In this document: positions 7,193 to 16,472 of the stretch, in pieces
Layout: each line of letters starts with the position of its first letter
Position numbering within the stretch: position 1 is the first letter of the stretch
Assembly: GCA_018432765.1 (NCBI GenBank)
Contig: JAHDSI010000031.1
Span: 1 to 53,378, forward strand
Reading direction: 5' to 3'
Length of the DNA stretch: 53,378 bases
Source: Methanoregulaceae archaeon
GTDB lineage: Archaea > Halobacteriota > Methanomicrobia > Methanomicrobiales > Methanospirillaceae
Made by a program: the position numbers and the translations under genes
The notes under the pieces: model-generated
The model's input: only the letters and a program-made list of their open reading frames with translations
Database searches by the model: none
What the model was told of the DNA's origin: nothing

Positions 7193-8481
7193 ACCTCCCC
7201 CCCCACCTCTCGGTCAGGGACAGTCACCTGTATATCGGGGGCACAGACACGGTCGAGCTTGCGGAGAGATGGGGAACTCCGCTATACGTGACCGACGAGG
7301 CAAGGATAATCGAAAAATTCCGGCAATACCGCGAAGCACTGGAGAAGAGATATCCTGACGTCAGGGTCCTCTATGCTGCCAAGGCAAACGGAAACCTTGC
7401 AATCCTGCGTACACTTGCTGCACTCGGGGCCGGGGCGGATGTCTTCTCTTCCGGTGAACTCCTGCTCGGGATACGGGCCGGAATTCCACCGGAGAGGCTC
7501 CTCTTCAATGGAAGCTCGAAGAGCAGGGAAGACCTCTCCCTTGCCGTAGCGAACAATGTCCCGGTCTCTGTCGATTCGCTGGACGAACTGCACCAGCTCG
7601 ACGAGATCGCAGGGAACGCCGGAAAAACCGCACAGATAGCCTTTCGCGTAAACCCTGCCCTTGAAGTTCCCACCCATCCGAAGATTGCGACTGGGCTTGC
7701 CACGACCAAGTTCGGCATCGCACACGACCTGATCCCCGGCGTCTACCGGGAGGCGCTCGAGTGCAGGAATGTCGATCCGGTAGGGATACACTGCCATATC
7801 GGATCGCAGATACTCGAAATTGAGCCCTTTGCACGGGCTGCCGGCGTGATGATGAAGATCGTCTCCGACCTCACGGCCATGGGCGTGAATCTCCGCTTCG
7901 TCGATCTGGGAGGCGGTCTTGGTATACCCTACCACCATGACTCGGATCCGGTTCCGACGCCTGAAGACTATGCCGCGGCGGTGGTCCCCATATTCCTCGA
8001 GGGGATCCGGAAGGCAGGTATCTCTCCCGAACTCTGGGTGGAGCCGGGCCGGTCGCTCGTCTCCGATTCCACCGTGCTCCTGGCGCGGGTCAACTCGGTC
8101 AAGGATGCCCACAGCAAGTTCGTCAACGTGGATGCGGGATTCAACCTGCTGGTGCGACCGGCCATGTACGACTCGTACCACGAGGTGCTGGTGGCAAACA
8201 GGGCTGGCGGGAAGCCCGAAGAGATCTACACCATCGCCGGACCTATCTGCGAAACCGGCGACATTCTCGCATCGGACAGGATGCTCCCCCGGATAGCGAC
8301 AGGAGATCTCATCGCCGTGCTTGATACAGGAGCCTACGGGTTTGCCATGTCCTCCCAGTACAACAGCCGGCCCCGGTGCGCCGAGGTCATGGTCCGTGAC
8401 GGGCAGGCTGCACTGATGCGGAGAGCCGAGACGCTTGAGGATCTGACAGCGACGATGGTTACCCCTCCCTGGCAGCGGTAA
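7189..8481 (+). CDS. lysA: diaminopimelate decarboxylase
   Basis: Decarboxylates meso-diaminopimelate to lysine with PLP, the last step of lysine synthesis. The 430-residue protein has the alanine-racemase-like barrel with the PLP lysine K65 in VLYAAKANGN. It also has the SSGEL and NGSSKS segments, HCHIGSQI, DLGGGLGIPY, EPGRSLV, and the C-terminal GPICETGD that supplies the active-site cysteine from the partner subunit. TGAYGFAMSSQYNSRPR near 370-390 completes the signature. It is translationally coupled to dapL. A diaminopimelate epimerase gene is not seen in the window. Confidence 0.95.
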   Translation: MNLPPHLSVRDSHLYIGGTDTVELAERWGTPLYVTDEARIIEKFRQYREALEKRYPDVRVLYAAKANGNLAILRTLAALGAGADVFSSGELLLGIRAGIPPERLLFNGSSKSREDLSLAVANNVPVSVDSLDELHQLDEIAGNAGKTAQIAFRVNPALEVPTHPKIATGLATTKFGIAHDLIPGVYREALECRNVDPVGIHCHIGSQILEIEPFARAAGVMMKIVSDLTAMGVNLRFVDLGGGLGIPYHHDSDPVPTPEDYAAAVVPIFLEGIRKAGISPELWVEPGRSLVSDSTVLLARVNSVKDAHSKFVNVDAGFNLLVRPAMYDSYHEVLVANRAGGKPEEIYTIAGPICETGDILASDRMLPRIATGDLIAVLDTGAYGFAMSSQYNSRPRCAEVMVRDGQAALMRRAETLEDLTATMVTPPWQR

Positions 8482-8494
8482 CAGAGGGAATGCG

Positions 8495-9784
8495 GTGCAG
8501 TTTCACTACGCACTGGTCGACGATCTCCTGAGCAGGGAGGAGTTCGAGCGCCGTGTAGAGGAAAAAATGCAGGAATGCGGCGATATGGTCGACGAGACCA
8601 CCGCCGCGATGCTCGTCGTGAAAGACTGCGGGCGGCATCATGTGAAGATAGAGGCGCTGGATGGAAGATCCAGCCTCTTCTCCTTTTTCGGAAAAGTCAT
8701 CTCAAAATCGGAGGCAAAGGAGTTCCTCCGCCCTGAAGGGGAGAAGGGTCTTGTCACGAACATCATCCTCGGTGACGAGACGGGCCAGGTGCGGGCAGTG
8801 CTCTGGGACGAGAAGGCCATGGCGGCCGAGGAGATAGATCTCGGAGATGTTCTCGAGATCATCGGCCGCCGGACTGGCCGTTCGGGAGGTGATATCAATG
8901 TACTCGCCCTCCGGAAGGCCGTCTGCGACATCCAGTGCCAGACCTCTGTCGAGCCCCGTCTCTCCCCGCCGAAGAGACGGGACGTGGAGGTCTGCCTGAT
9001 TACACGTGAAGAGCCCCGCCAGGTCTCGAGAAGAGACGGCACCACGATGGATCTCTGCGAAGCCGTCGTGGGAATCGAGGAGGAACTCTGCCGGCTTGTC
9101 TGCTGGCAGCCCGAACTCATCGAAAACCTTCCTGAAGGCTCCTCCATCCGCATCACCGGTGCACTCGAGAAATACCGGCAGGCTGCACGGGAACTTGTTG
9201 TCGACGAGACAAGCACCATCAGCCCCGGTGAAGAGGCAATCGGGTACCGCCTGAACACTATTGATGAGATACGGGAGGAGGGCATCTATTCTGTTGGCGG
9301 GACGGTCAGGTCAGTCCAGCCGGCACGGACATTCACACGACGGGACGGGCAGATCTCCCACGTGAAAAATATCGTCATCGCCGGTGGAGACTGCGAGATC
9401 CGGGTGGTGATCTGGGGTGAACGGGCCCTCATGCCGGTCCTGCCCGGAGAGAGAACAGATATCTATCTTGGAAAGGCCAGGGAGGGACGGTTCGGTGACC
9501 TCGAGCTCCACGTGGGGCAGGGATCGTTTCTGCGAGTCATTCCCGGTGATCACCAGGAAGAGATCGAGATGACCGGGACAGTTATCGCAACACGCCATGG
9601 GCTTTTTATTGACGACGGAGACCACATATTCCTTATAGACGGGAATCTCCCGCACGGCAGTGAATTCCGTGTCAGGGGGATCGTGTCCGGCCAGAGGCTT
9701 GCGCTCCACCACGCAGAACCGGTCCGGCAGGAGGTGGAGAGCGTTCGGGACAGGGCATTGGCAATACGTGATGCTTCCACCTGA
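8495..9784 (+). CDS. OB-fold single-stranded DNA-binding protein (archaeal RPA)
   Basis: The 429-residue product looks like a methanogen replication protein A. After a short helical N-terminus (1-55) come repeated OB-fold units. These are recognisable by strand patterns such as [20 protein letters not shown] (about 87-106), [24 protein letters not shown], and [22 protein letters not shown]. The last is followed by [16 protein letters not shown] coats ssDNA in replication, repair and recombination. I do not see a C-terminal zinc finger of the CxxC type. The start is GTG at 8495 with an AGAGGGA site just upstream. It sits 13 bp after lysA and directly before radA, a logical recombination partner. 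Confidence 0.82.
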   Translation: MQFHYALVDDLLSREEFERRVEEKMQECGDMVDETTAAMLVVKDCGRHHVKIEALDGRSSLFSFFGKVISKSEAKEFLRPEGEKGLVTNIILGDETGQVRAVLWDEKAMAAEEIDLGDVLEIIGRRTGRSGGDINVLALRKAVCDIQCQTSVEPRLSPPKRRDVEVCLITREEPRQVSRRDGTTMDLCEAVVGIEEELCRLVCWQPELIENLPEGSSIRITGALEKYRQAARELVVDETSTISPGEEAIGYRLNTIDEIREEGIYSVGGTVRSVQPARTFTRRDGQISHVKNIVIAGGDCEIRVVIWGERALMPVLPGERTDIYLGKAREGRFGDLELHVGQGSFLRVIPGDHQEEIEMTGTVIATRHGLFIDDGDHIFLIDGNLPHGSEFRVRGIVSGQRLALHHAEPVRQEVESVRDRALAIRDAST

Positions 9785-9864
9785 TCCGACACTTTCACAG
9801 TGCACGGCCCCCAAGATATATGGGAGCGCAGATTACGTATCTCTCTGACAGAGGTGATCAGATT

Positions 9865-10836
9865 ATGACCCAAGGACCCCTGGAACTGGAAGACCTCCCT
9901 GGCGTGGGACCGACCACGGCCGAAAAACTCCGCGAAGCAGGATTTCTCTCGGTGGAAAATATCGCCACCGCGACCTCCGCCGACCTGGCCGAGACTGCGG
10001 AGATCGGAGAATCGACGGCAAAGAAGATGATCCGCGCCGCGAGGGAGATGGTCGACTTAGCCGGATTCAAAACCGGAAAAGATGTATTTGAACAGAGAAA
10101 GGAGATCCGGAAACTCCGGACCCTGGTTCCCGAGCTCGATAGCCTCCTCGGGGGAGGTCTCGAGACGCAGGCAATAACGGAACTCTATGGCGAGTTCGGT
10201 TCCGGAAAGAGCCAGATCGTTCACCAGATGGCGGTGAACGTGCAGCTGGACGAAGATGCCGGTGGCCTGAACGGAAGTGCCATCTATATCGATACGGAGA
10301 ACACGTTCAGGCCCGAGCGTATCGAACAGATGGTGCTCGGCCTCGGAATCGACGCAGATCCTGCCGATTTCCTCGAGAACATTCATGTCGCACGTGCACA
10401 TACCTCGGACCACCAGATGCTCCTGGTCGATAGTGCAAAGGGACGTGCAGCCGAGATGAAGGAGTCCGGAAAACCGGTCAGACTCTTCATAATCGATTCA
10501 CTCACCTCGCACTTCAGGTCCGAGTACGCAGGAAGAGGGACACTCGCCACCAGGCAGCAGAAACTGAACAGACACCTCCACGAGTTGTTCAAGCTCGTTG
10601 ATGAGAACAATGCCGTGGGGCTCGTCACCAACCAGGTGATGTCGAACCCCGCAGTCTTCTTCGGCGACCCGACCAAGCCTATCGGGGGAAATATCGTCGG
10701 TCACACGGCGACGTTCCGTATCTACCTGCGGAAGAGCAAGGGTGGGAAACGTATCGCCCGTCTCGTGGACAGCCCCAATCTTCCCGAAGGCGAAGCGACA
10801 TTCATGGTCGAAGAAGCGGGACTGAAGCCCTGCTGA
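9865..10836 (+). CDS. radA: DNA repair and recombination protein RadA
   Basis: The archaeal RecA/Rad51 recombinase forms filaments on ssDNA for strand exchange. It is 323 residues long, the normal RadA size, and has no intein. An N-terminal helix-hairpin-helix domain ([19 protein letters not shown]) is followed by the polymerisation linker. The ATPase core has Walker A GEFGSGKS at 109-116, [12 protein letters not shown], Walker [13 protein letters not shown], and the L2 region with NQVMSNP. The ATG at 9865 is preceded by a strong GAGGTGAT. An upstream in-frame ATG at 9820 lacks a ribosome site. A T-rich stretch after the stop may terminate the message. Confidence 0.96.
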   Translation: MTQGPLELEDLPGVGPTTAEKLREAGFLSVENIATATSADLAETAEIGESTAKKMIRAAREMVDLAGFKTGKDVFEQRKEIRKLRTLVPELDSLLGGGLETQAITELYGEFGSGKSQIVHQMAVNVQLDEDAGGLNGSAIYIDTENTFRPERIEQMVLGLGIDADPADFLENIHVARAHTSDHQMLLVDSAKGRAAEMKESGKPVRLFIIDSLTSHFRSEYAGRGTLATRQQKLNRHLHELFKLVDENNAVGLVTNQVMSNPAVFFGDPTKPIGGNIVGHTATFRIYLRKSKGGKRIARLVDSPNLPEGEATFMVEEAGLKPC

Positions 10837-10953
10837 CAGGCATCGTTTTTCTGCGGTGGCCCGGCCTCCTGCATTTTTTAAAAAAATCCGTGGCTCCTCT
10901 TTCCAGCGACGGAATTATTTAGATTGGATACAGAGCTTGTGTGGATAGTTGAT

Positions 10954-12054
10954 ATGGCGGCAGATCCACAGGATAGCAACAGATTACCAGGAATAAACCC
11001 TGAATTACTGGTGAGAGAGTGTTTCACTGGTGAGGGTTACGTATTTGCCCGGAAAGCCGAGGAGATCGCCCGCGAACACGGACTGGAACGCGTTGCCAGG
11101 CTGGCAAGCAACGAAAACCCGGAGCCTCCGGAGAAGGAGGTGATCGAGGAGGGCTGCAGGGCACTGCAGGAGGCCAACCGGTACCCGGATGAGAATATGG
11201 GTGAACTGAAAGCCATGCTTGGCCGGTACCATGGCTGGAACCACTTCGTCACGGGCGCCGGGATGGATGGCGTAATCGAGACACTGCTCCGGCTCCTCGT
11301 GAATGCCGGCGATCCTGTTGTCATATCGGTGCCGACCTTCTCATTCTATGAGCTGGCTACCATCGCCCAGGGCGGGACGGTAATCCGGGTGCCGCGGGAT
11401 GGCAGTTTCAACGTGGATGTCGAAAGCTTCATACAAAAAGCCCGCCATGCCAGGCTCTCATTTCTCTGCACCCCGAACAATCCCACCGGAAACGAGACAT
11501 CGCCTGATGACATTGCCGGTATACTGGAAGAGATCGAGGGTATCCTCTTTCTCGACAATGCCTACGTGGAATTTTCCGACCAGGACTATCGGCCTCTCAT
11601 GGAACGGTTCGACAACCTCGTCATCGGGCGGACCATGTCCAAGGCATTCTCCATGGCCGGGCTCCGTGTGGGATATGCATTCGTCCCCGGCTGGATCCTG
11701 CCGTATTACAGGAGGGCAGCTACGCCGTTTTCTCTGAACAGTGTGTCTGCCGCAGCTGCCGTCTCCGCTCTCGGAGATCGCGGGCACGTCGAACGCATTG
11801 TCCGGAGAGTGAAAGGGTGGAGAGCCCGGTATATACGAGAGTGTTCCTTTCCGGTCCTCCCGTCAGGAGGAAACTTCGTGCTTGTTGACGTATCACCCTG
11901 CTCCGGTGACGTGATGACCGAAAAACTTGCGGCAAGGGGTGTCATCGTCAGGTCCTGCCGGAGTTTCAAGGGCCTGGAGGACCATTACATCAGGGTGAGT
12001 GTCGGGGATGACTGGGAATGCGAGCTCTTCCTGGACGTGATCAACAGCATATGA
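10954..12054 (+). CDS. hisC: histidinol-phosphate aminotransferase
   Basis: Transfers the amino group from glutamate to imidazole-acetol phosphate in histidine synthesis. The 366-residue PLP enzyme has LASNENPEPP, RYPDENMGELK, GAGMDGVIETLLR, CTPNNPTGN, DNAYVEFS, and the PLP lysine K230 in GRTMSKAFSMAGLRVGY. I prefer the ATG at 10954; an in-frame TTG at 10924 would add ten residues. A TATA-like GAATTATTTAGATT (10911-10924) lies about 35 bp upstream, implying a short leader. The stop is overlapped by the next start (ATGA). hisD is elsewhere in the window, so his genes are scattered. Confidence 0.93.
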   Translation: MAADPQDSNRLPGINPELLVRECFTGEGYVFARKAEEIAREHGLERVARLASNENPEPPEKEVIEEGCRALQEANRYPDENMGELKAMLGRYHGWNHFVTGAGMDGVIETLLRLLVNAGDPVVISVPTFSFYELATIAQGGTVIRVPRDGSFNVDVESFIQKARHARLSFLCTPNNPTGNETSPDDIAGILEEIEGILFLDNAYVEFSDQDYRPLMERFDNLVIGRTMSKAFSMAGLRVGYAFVPGWILPYYRRAATPFSLNSVSAAAAVSALGDRGHVERIVRRVKGWRARYIRECSFPVLPSGGNFVLVDVSPCSGDVMTEKLAARGVIVRSCRSFKGLEDHYIRVSVGDDWECELFLDVINSI

Positions 12055-12563
12055 TGTACGGTATTACCGGGACACCGGGGACAGGAAAATCATCGGTGGG
12101 AGAGGAACTCTCCTCGAGGGGCTACACCGTGGTCCGGCTCACAGAGACGACAGGGCCGTACCGGATTGAAAGAGACGAAGAACGTGACACGGTCATTATC
12201 GATGAAGAGAGCTGGGCCAGCGAATTTTCGCCGGTAGAGGGGTTTGTCGAGGGGCATCTTGCCCACCTCCTCCCATGCGACCTGATCGTGGTACTCCGGT
12301 GCCGCCCGGACGTGCTGGCGGACAGGCTCAGGAGACGTGGGTATCCCGGGGCGAAGGTGAGGGAGAACGCCGAGGCCGAGGCCATAGATCTCATCCTGAT
12401 CGAATGTCTCGAAGGCTTCGAGGCGAGACAGATTTATGAACTGGACACAACAGATAAGAGTGTCCTGGAATGCACCGATATGATTGAGATGTTTGTCAGG
12501 GGAGAGATCCCCCCGTCATTTGGCGAGATCGACTGGTCAGATTTCCTGGGAACCAGCCTATGA
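12051..12563 (+). CDS. AK6/Fap7-like adenylate kinase family protein
   Basis: A 170-residue P-loop kinase starting MMYGITGTPGTGKSS, with Walker A GTPGTGKS at about 7-14. The acidic-aromatic DEESWAS segment and the lid LRCRPDVLADRLRRRGYPGAKVRENAEAE are the hallmark of the AK6/hCINAP/Fap7 group. Eukaryotic Fap7 has weak adenylate kinase activity and acts in small-subunit ribosome maturation; archaeal homologues are thought to do the same. The start overlaps the hisC stop, and its end overlaps the phosphatidyltransferase start by 4 bp. A GTG or ATG further upstream would lie inside hisC. Confidence 0.9.
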   Translation: MMYGITGTPGTGKSSVGEELSSRGYTVVRLTETTGPYRIERDEERDTVIIDEESWASEFSPVEGFVEGHLAHLLPCDLIVVLRCRPDVLADRLRRRGYPGAKVRENAEAEAIDLILIECLEGFEARQIYELDTTDKSVLECTDMIEMFVRGEIPPSFGEIDWSDFLGTSL

Positions 12564-13180
12564 CTCTCGACCAGTTCAGACCGAAGGTGAAAGGGATCAT
12601 GGACCCGGCCGTCTCGGTCTGCATACGGCTTGGTATCACCCCCAACTCACTGACTGTAGCATCTTTTCTGGCGGCTATCGGTGCAGGCTTCTCCTACTAC
12701 TGTGGAAACATCCTGGCCGCAACATTCCTGGTGCTCTGCAACGCCGTCTTCGATGCGCTGGACGGTGCGATCGCCCGGGCGAAGAATACGCAGGGCCCGC
12801 TCGGGGACTTCTTCGACCATTCCGTGGACAGGTATGCGGACATCTTCATCATTGTCGGTATCTTCGCCGGAGGTTTTTCAACATGGCAGTATCCCCCTGA
12901 AATAGTGGCATACATCGGCGTCTTTGCTCTTACCGGCGTCCTGATGTCGTCCTACCTGGGCACCCAGGCGCAGGCGGTCGGAGTGGGGCGGTTTTACGGG
13001 GGTGTGCTCGGGAGAGCCGATCGACTCGTCCTCCTGCTCGTGGCAGGAATACTGGATATCGCGATCCCGGGGGGCGTATACGGACTTCCCTATCTTGGGT
13101 GGCTTCTCCTGATTTTTGGGATCCTCGGTCATTTTACCGCTATTCAACGGTTTATGCACGTCTGGAAGAAGATGAGATAG
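12560..13180 (+). CDS. CDP-alcohol phosphatidyltransferase (archaetidylinositol-phosphate synthase type)
   Basis: A 206-residue membrane enzyme with the CDP-alcohol transferase signature spread over DALDGAIARAKNTQGPLG and DFFDHSVDRYAD, giving the D-x2-D-G-x2-A-R...G-x3-D-x3-D metal and nucleotide site. About five to six hydrophobic segments follow, including FTAIQRF at the end. In archaea such enzymes join CDP-archaeol to inositol-1-phosphate or a related alcohol to make polar lipid headgroups. The gene is coupled to the AK6-like kinase and hisC. The family is clear. The archaetidylinositol-phosphate assignment rests on general resemblance to that archaeal subgroup. Confidence 0.85.
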   Translation: MTLDQFRPKVKGIMDPAVSVCIRLGITPNSLTVASFLAAIGAGFSYYCGNILAATFLVLCNAVFDALDGAIARAKNTQGPLGDFFDHSVDRYADIFIIVGIFAGGFSTWQYPPEIVAYIGVFALTGVLMSSYLGTQAQAVGVGRFYGGVLGRADRLVLLLVAGILDIAIPGGVYGLPYLGWLLLIFGILGHFTAIQRFMHVWKKMR

Positions 13181-13207
13181 GCCCTGTCCTGGTATGGCTG
13201 ATGGCAA

Positions 13208-14209
13208 TCAGAACCATGAATCAAGGGTCTTTTGCCTGCCGGTCACCTTCAGGCCTTCCAGGGATCTTCTCACCCTCTCCGGTGAAAAATCAAAATCGTC
13301 ACAGAGCATCCCGGTGATGGCGTCTTCGTCCGGCGGACCCCATTCAAGCGAATAATCGTTGGTTACAGGGGGATTTTCAAAGAAATCCAGGATCTTTTCG
13401 GTATCTGTTCCAGGCATCTTCTCTTCAGCCACCCTGTCGAATTCTCCCTGCCTGACAACCTTGAGCGCGGTCTTCGCACCGATCCCCCGGGCACCGGGGT
13501 TGAAGTCCGTTCCCACCAGGATGGCCAGCCGGATGAGATCCTGCCGGGAGATGGAGAGGCCATTGAGTATATCAGGCAACAGGAGCCTTTCAGGAGAGAC
13601 GGTCACCGTCCTCCCTCTCATGCGCCTTTTGCCACTCACGGCAAGGTTCCTGACGAGAACCGGCGCCCCGAAGAGCAGGGTATCATAGTCCTGGGAGACC
13701 ACGTACTGCGCTTCACCCTCCCTGACCATGTATGCCGCCTGGGCTTCGCCTTCGCTTGGAGCATCAACGAAAGGAAGACCCATGAGTTTGAGCAGGGCCT
13801 TTGATGTCTTTATCACCTCGTCATCGATTCTTGACGAAGATCGTGCCTGCCTGTATGCCTCCTCCACATCACCCTGTTCAAGTGCCTGGCGCCACCGTTC
13901 GCCTGCCTCCTTCCTGACCGCCCGCCTCTGTTCTATGGTCTCCTCCTTGAAATCGGGAGGTTTCCCGTCGAAGACGAATATCGGCCGGATCCCTTTTTCG
14001 ATGAAGTTCGCTGTCCTGAAGAGGATTCCCGACAGGTGCGACGTCACCCTTCCCCTGGAATCCATCAACGGAGTGCCATCGGGCTGGCGTATGATGCTCA
14101 GGAACTGGTAGAGGGCATTATGAGCATCGACGGCAGCAATTCCCCCGAGCGTCTCCCAGGTTACCGATACCTTGTAATCCACGAGGATTTCACGAAGTGC
14201 TACGCCCAT
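13208..14209 (-). CDS. fen: flap endonuclease-1
   Basis: FEN1 removes 5' flaps during Okazaki-fragment maturation and base excision repair. The 333-residue protein has the N-terminal nuclease part (IAAVDAHNALYQFLS, FVFDGKPPDFK), the arch, and the internal part with APSEGEAQAAYM. That part continues with SQDYDTLLFGAPVLVRNL, which supplies the metal-binding acidic residues, and a helix-hairpin-helix (LVGTDFNPGARGIGAKTALKVV). The last eight residues, QKTLDSWF, are a consensus PCNA-interacting box. It converges with the phosphatidyltransferase gene, 27 bp apart. Confidence 0.97.
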   Translation of the reverse strand: MGVALREILVDYKVSVTWETLGGIAAVDAHNALYQFLSIIRQPDGTPLMDSRGRVTSHLSGILFRTANFIEKGIRPIFVFDGKPPDFKEETIEQRRAVRKEAGERWRQALEQGDVEEAYRQARSSSRIDDEVIKTSKALLKLMGLPFVDAPSEGEAQAAYMVREGEAQYVVSQDYDTLLFGAPVLVRNLAVSGKRRMRGRTVTVSPERLLLPDILNGLSISRQDLIRLAILVGTDFNPGARGIGAKTALKVVRQGEFDRVAEEKMPGTDTEKILDFFENPPVTNDYSLEWGPPDEDAITGMLCDDFDFSPERVRRSLEGLKVTGRQKTLDSWF

Positions 14210-14232
14210 CCTTCCCCCAATACCCCTGGTCT

Positions 14233-14547
14233 TTAGCGATACACCCGCTTTGAGAATTCCTCGACAACCCCGTCGACGTGTGCTATGGTGCTGTCGTACC
14301 TCTGAGCCATCTTCAACGAGATCTCTTCGAGGTTGACCCTGATCATCCTCTCGCGATTTATCATCTCTCTCTCTATCCTCATGATCGAGTAATGAATGAT
14401 GACCATCAGCCCACCGAGCGAGAGCACGATCAGAAGAAGAGCGAGTGTGTTTTGAGGAGTAAAGTTCTGGTTTGTGGCGAGAAGGAGGGTTGAGACAACC
14501 AGTACCAGGAGGAGTATTATATCCCCGATATACTCACTTATATTCAT
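14233..14547 (-). CDS. small two-TM membrane protein with charged tail
   Basis: I do not recognise a family. Starting at the ATG at 14545-14547 the product is 104 residues. It has two hydrophobic segments (about 6-25 IGDIILLLVLVVSTLLLATN and 34-53) and a basic/acidic helical tail (IEREMINRERMIRVNLEEISLKM) that may form a coiled coil. An upstream ATG at 14589 would add 14 residues but would leave no room for a promoter. The TATA-like TTAATTAA sits 22-30 bp before 14547, fitting a leaderless message. It lies downstream of nothing obvious, between FEN1 and a divergent protease gene. Confidence 0.6.
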   Translation of the reverse strand: MNISEYIGDIILLLVLVVSTLLLATNQNFTPQNTLALLLIVLSLGGLMVIIHYSIMRIEREMINRERMIRVNLEEISLKMAQRYDSTIAHVDGVVEEFSKRVYR

Positions 14548-14567
14548 GTTTTTAGATGATGAGCACC

Positions 14568-14580
14568 CATTAATTAAACT
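14568..14580. promoter_or_regulatory. shared A/T-rich divergent promoter core
   Basis: The sequence CATTAATTAAACT is nearly symmetrical (TTAATTAA) and lies 21-33 bp before the ATG at 14547 on the minus strand and 28-40 bp before the ATG at 14608 on the plus strand. One A/T core could thus serve as the TATA region for both divergent genes. Confidence 0.4.
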
Positions 14581-14607
14581 ACCTATCATCTCTGGAGCCC
14601 GGATTTC

Positions 14608-15495
14608 ATGGAATTAGCCAAAAAACTGCCCCTCATCAGCATGCCTGCAATGCTCGTGCTGGTTGAACTGGGAGCGCTTCTCCTCTCCCTCCCGATGAAG
14701 GACGCGGGGATAGCAGCTTTTGAAGACCCGTCGTCAGTGGCAAACCCCCTGGTATTTATCGTGCTCCTGCTGATCTTTACCGCATTCCTCCTCCTCCTCA
14801 TAAAATACCGGTTGAAGAAACTGATCGGTATAATCATCGGAGTATCCATCTTCTTTACGTTCCTGTACATATTCAGTGCCATTTCCCTGTACGTCTTCTC
14901 CAACGCGGTGTATGCGACTGCAGCCACTCTCGTCTTCTCGATAGCAGCAACCGCCGTTTTATACCTCTACCCCGAGTGGTACGTCATTGACATTCTCGGA
15001 ATACTTATCGCAGCAGGAGCGGCTTCCATATTCGGCATATCGCTGGATATTCTGCCGGTGATATTACTGCTCACCATACTTGCAGTCTACGACGCCCTCT
15101 CGGTATACAAGACAAAGCACATGATCACGCTTGCGGAAGGAGTGGTGGATATCAAGGCACCGATCCTGTTCGTCGTCCCGAAACACCGGGACTACAGTTA
15201 CCGTCGGGACGGAGTGGGCAATATCGGTGAAGGTGAGCGTGCCGCCTATATCATCGGAATGGGAGATCTCATCATGCCCTCAATACTGGTCGTCTCGGCA
15301 AACATCTTCCTTGGAGGGCAGGTATGGGGATTCATCAATCTTCCCGCGATCGGTACAATAGCCGGATCGGTTGTTGGGCTTGCCATCCTTCTCGTATACG
15401 TTCAGAGAGGAAAGGCGCAGGCCGGGCTTCCACCAATAAACGGAGGCGCAATTACAGGTTTTTTAGCAGGGTTCGCCCTCACCCTTCTCATCTGA
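14608..15495 (+). CDS. presenilin/SPP-like intramembrane aspartyl protease (A22 family)
   Basis: A 295-residue polytopic membrane protein with about nine hydrophobic segments. The two catalytic aspartates are visible: D162 in the AVYDALSVY motif (YD) and D220 in GMGDLIMPS (GxGD). The third family motif, PAL, appears as LPPI around residues 274-277, so the alanine and leucine differ while the leading proline is kept. Archaeal presenilin homologues cleave transmembrane helices within the lipid bilayer; natural substrates are unknown. The last 33 bp overlap the 3' end of the convergent GTPase gene. Confidence 0.88.
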   Translation: MELAKKLPLISMPAMLVLVELGALLLSLPMKDAGIAAFEDPSSVANPLVFIVLLLIFTAFLLLLIKYRLKKLIGIIIGVSIFFTFLYIFSAISLYVFSNAVYATAATLVFSIAATAVLYLYPEWYVIDILGILIAAGAASIFGISLDILPVILLLTILAVYDALSVYKTKHMITLAEGVVDIKAPILFVVPKHRDYSYRRDGVGNIGEGERAAYIIGMGDLIMPSILVVSANIFLGGQVWGFINLPAIGTIAGSVVGLAILLVYVQRGKAQAGLPPINGGAITGFLAGFALTLLI

Positions 15496-16425
15496 GACCT
15501 TCTTTTCGCGGTATCCCATCAGCGTGTCGACGACCTCGCTGATCCCTTCACCGGTCTCAGTGGACATGTTGAGGTATCCATCAAAATAGACGAGATCCGA
15601 CTTGTTTGCCACCACCAAAACCGGAGCGTCAGTCAGCGATTCGATCTCGTGGATGAGCCGGACCTGCTCTTCGATCGGGTATCCGCAGTGCTCGGTCGCA
15701 TCGATGATGCAGAGGATGACATCTGCAAGGTTGACCACGGCAGTCAGTGCCTGGCGCTCGATTGCGTTCCTCTCCTCTGCGGGCCGATCAAGTACTCCAG
15801 GTGTGTCAATGAACTGCATCCGTTCCCTTCCGGTCATCCGGTGGCCCACGATGATCCCCTTTGTGGTGAAGGGGTATGAAGCCACTTCGGGTGTGGCTGA
15901 AGATACGAGCCGGATGAACGATGACTTGCCGACGTTTGGGTATCCGGCGATGACCACGGTGAACTCATCCTCGACATGCGGGAGTTTCCGCAGGACATTC
16001 CGGATATCGTTTAAGAACCGCAGGTCATCATCGATCTGGTGTACAACAGATGACAGCCGTGCGACAGCCCTCTTCCTGATCACCTGTGGAGTTTCAGATT
16101 TCCTGGTCTGGTATGCCAGGCCGGGACCATGTGTCCTGGCCCATCTCGCAGCCCACCCGACTCCTCCAAGCGCCTTTTTCACCCGGTCGATTCCCCACAG
16201 GATATCGACAGTGTCACGGTAAAAGGGTGCGAGTGTCTCAAATTCGGGAAATGAACGCATGACACGGACCAGACGATCGTGGATGGCCTGGCTGACAGCC
16301 CGTACAAACTCTTCATTTGCCCTGTCCTTGTTCTTCTTCTCTTTCATCTTGGCTGCCGCACGGCGGAAGCACCTGTCCAGAACCTCGTCGGCCGTGGGCA
16401 CCGTCGGAATCTTCTCAAACTCCAC
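15463..16425 (-). CDS. NOG1-like GTPase (OBG-HflX superfamily)
   Basis: A 320-residue GTP-binding protein of the archaeal/eukaryal NOG1 type. NOG1 acts in large-subunit ribosome assembly in eukaryotes. A helical N-terminal domain (1-160) contains VDILWGIDRVKKALGG and GLAYQTRKSETPQVIRKRA. The G domain shows G1 GYPNVGKSS, the Y-P-FTTKG switch region, G3 DTPG followed by RPAEERNAIERQA, and G4 NKSD. The C-terminus is short and charged. Its 3' end overlaps the protease gene by 33 bp on the opposite strand. The start is 47 bp from the divergent CBS regulator. Confidence 0.92.
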   Translation of the reverse strand: MEFEKIPTVPTADEVLDRCFRRAAAKMKEKKNKDRANEEFVRAVSQAIHDRLVRVMRSFPEFETLAPFYRDTVDILWGIDRVKKALGGVGWAARWARTHGPGLAYQTRKSETPQVIRKRAVARLSSVVHQIDDDLRFLNDIRNVLRKLPHVEDEFTVVIAGYPNVGKSSFIRLVSSATPEVASYPFTTKGIIVGHRMTGRERMQFIDTPGVLDRPAEERNAIERQALTAVVNLADVILCIIDATEHCGYPIEEQVRLIHEIESLTDAPVLVVANKSDLVYFDGYLNMSTETGEGISEVVDTLMGYREKKVSDEKGEGEPC

Positions 16426-16440
16426 TGGATTTCAACCTAA

Positions 16441-16450
16441 CATATATATG
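16441..16450 (+). promoter_or_regulatory. TATA box for the HTH-CBS gene
   Basis: The palindromic CATATATATG lies 23-32 bp before the ATG at 16473, the exact spacing for archaeal transcription starting at or next to the start codon. No ribosome site is present before the ATG, so a leaderless mRNA is likely. Confidence 0.6.
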
Positions 16451-16472
16451 CCAATGCATATGATAAACCATT

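Noticed and set aside
7282-8181. Long 299-codon frame antisense to lysA
   Set aside because: High-GC third-position shadow of lysA; the translation lacks domain features and is rich in Arg, His and Asp.
9865-10836. Possible intein in radA
   Set aside because: Length is normal and the Walker A region is uninterrupted.
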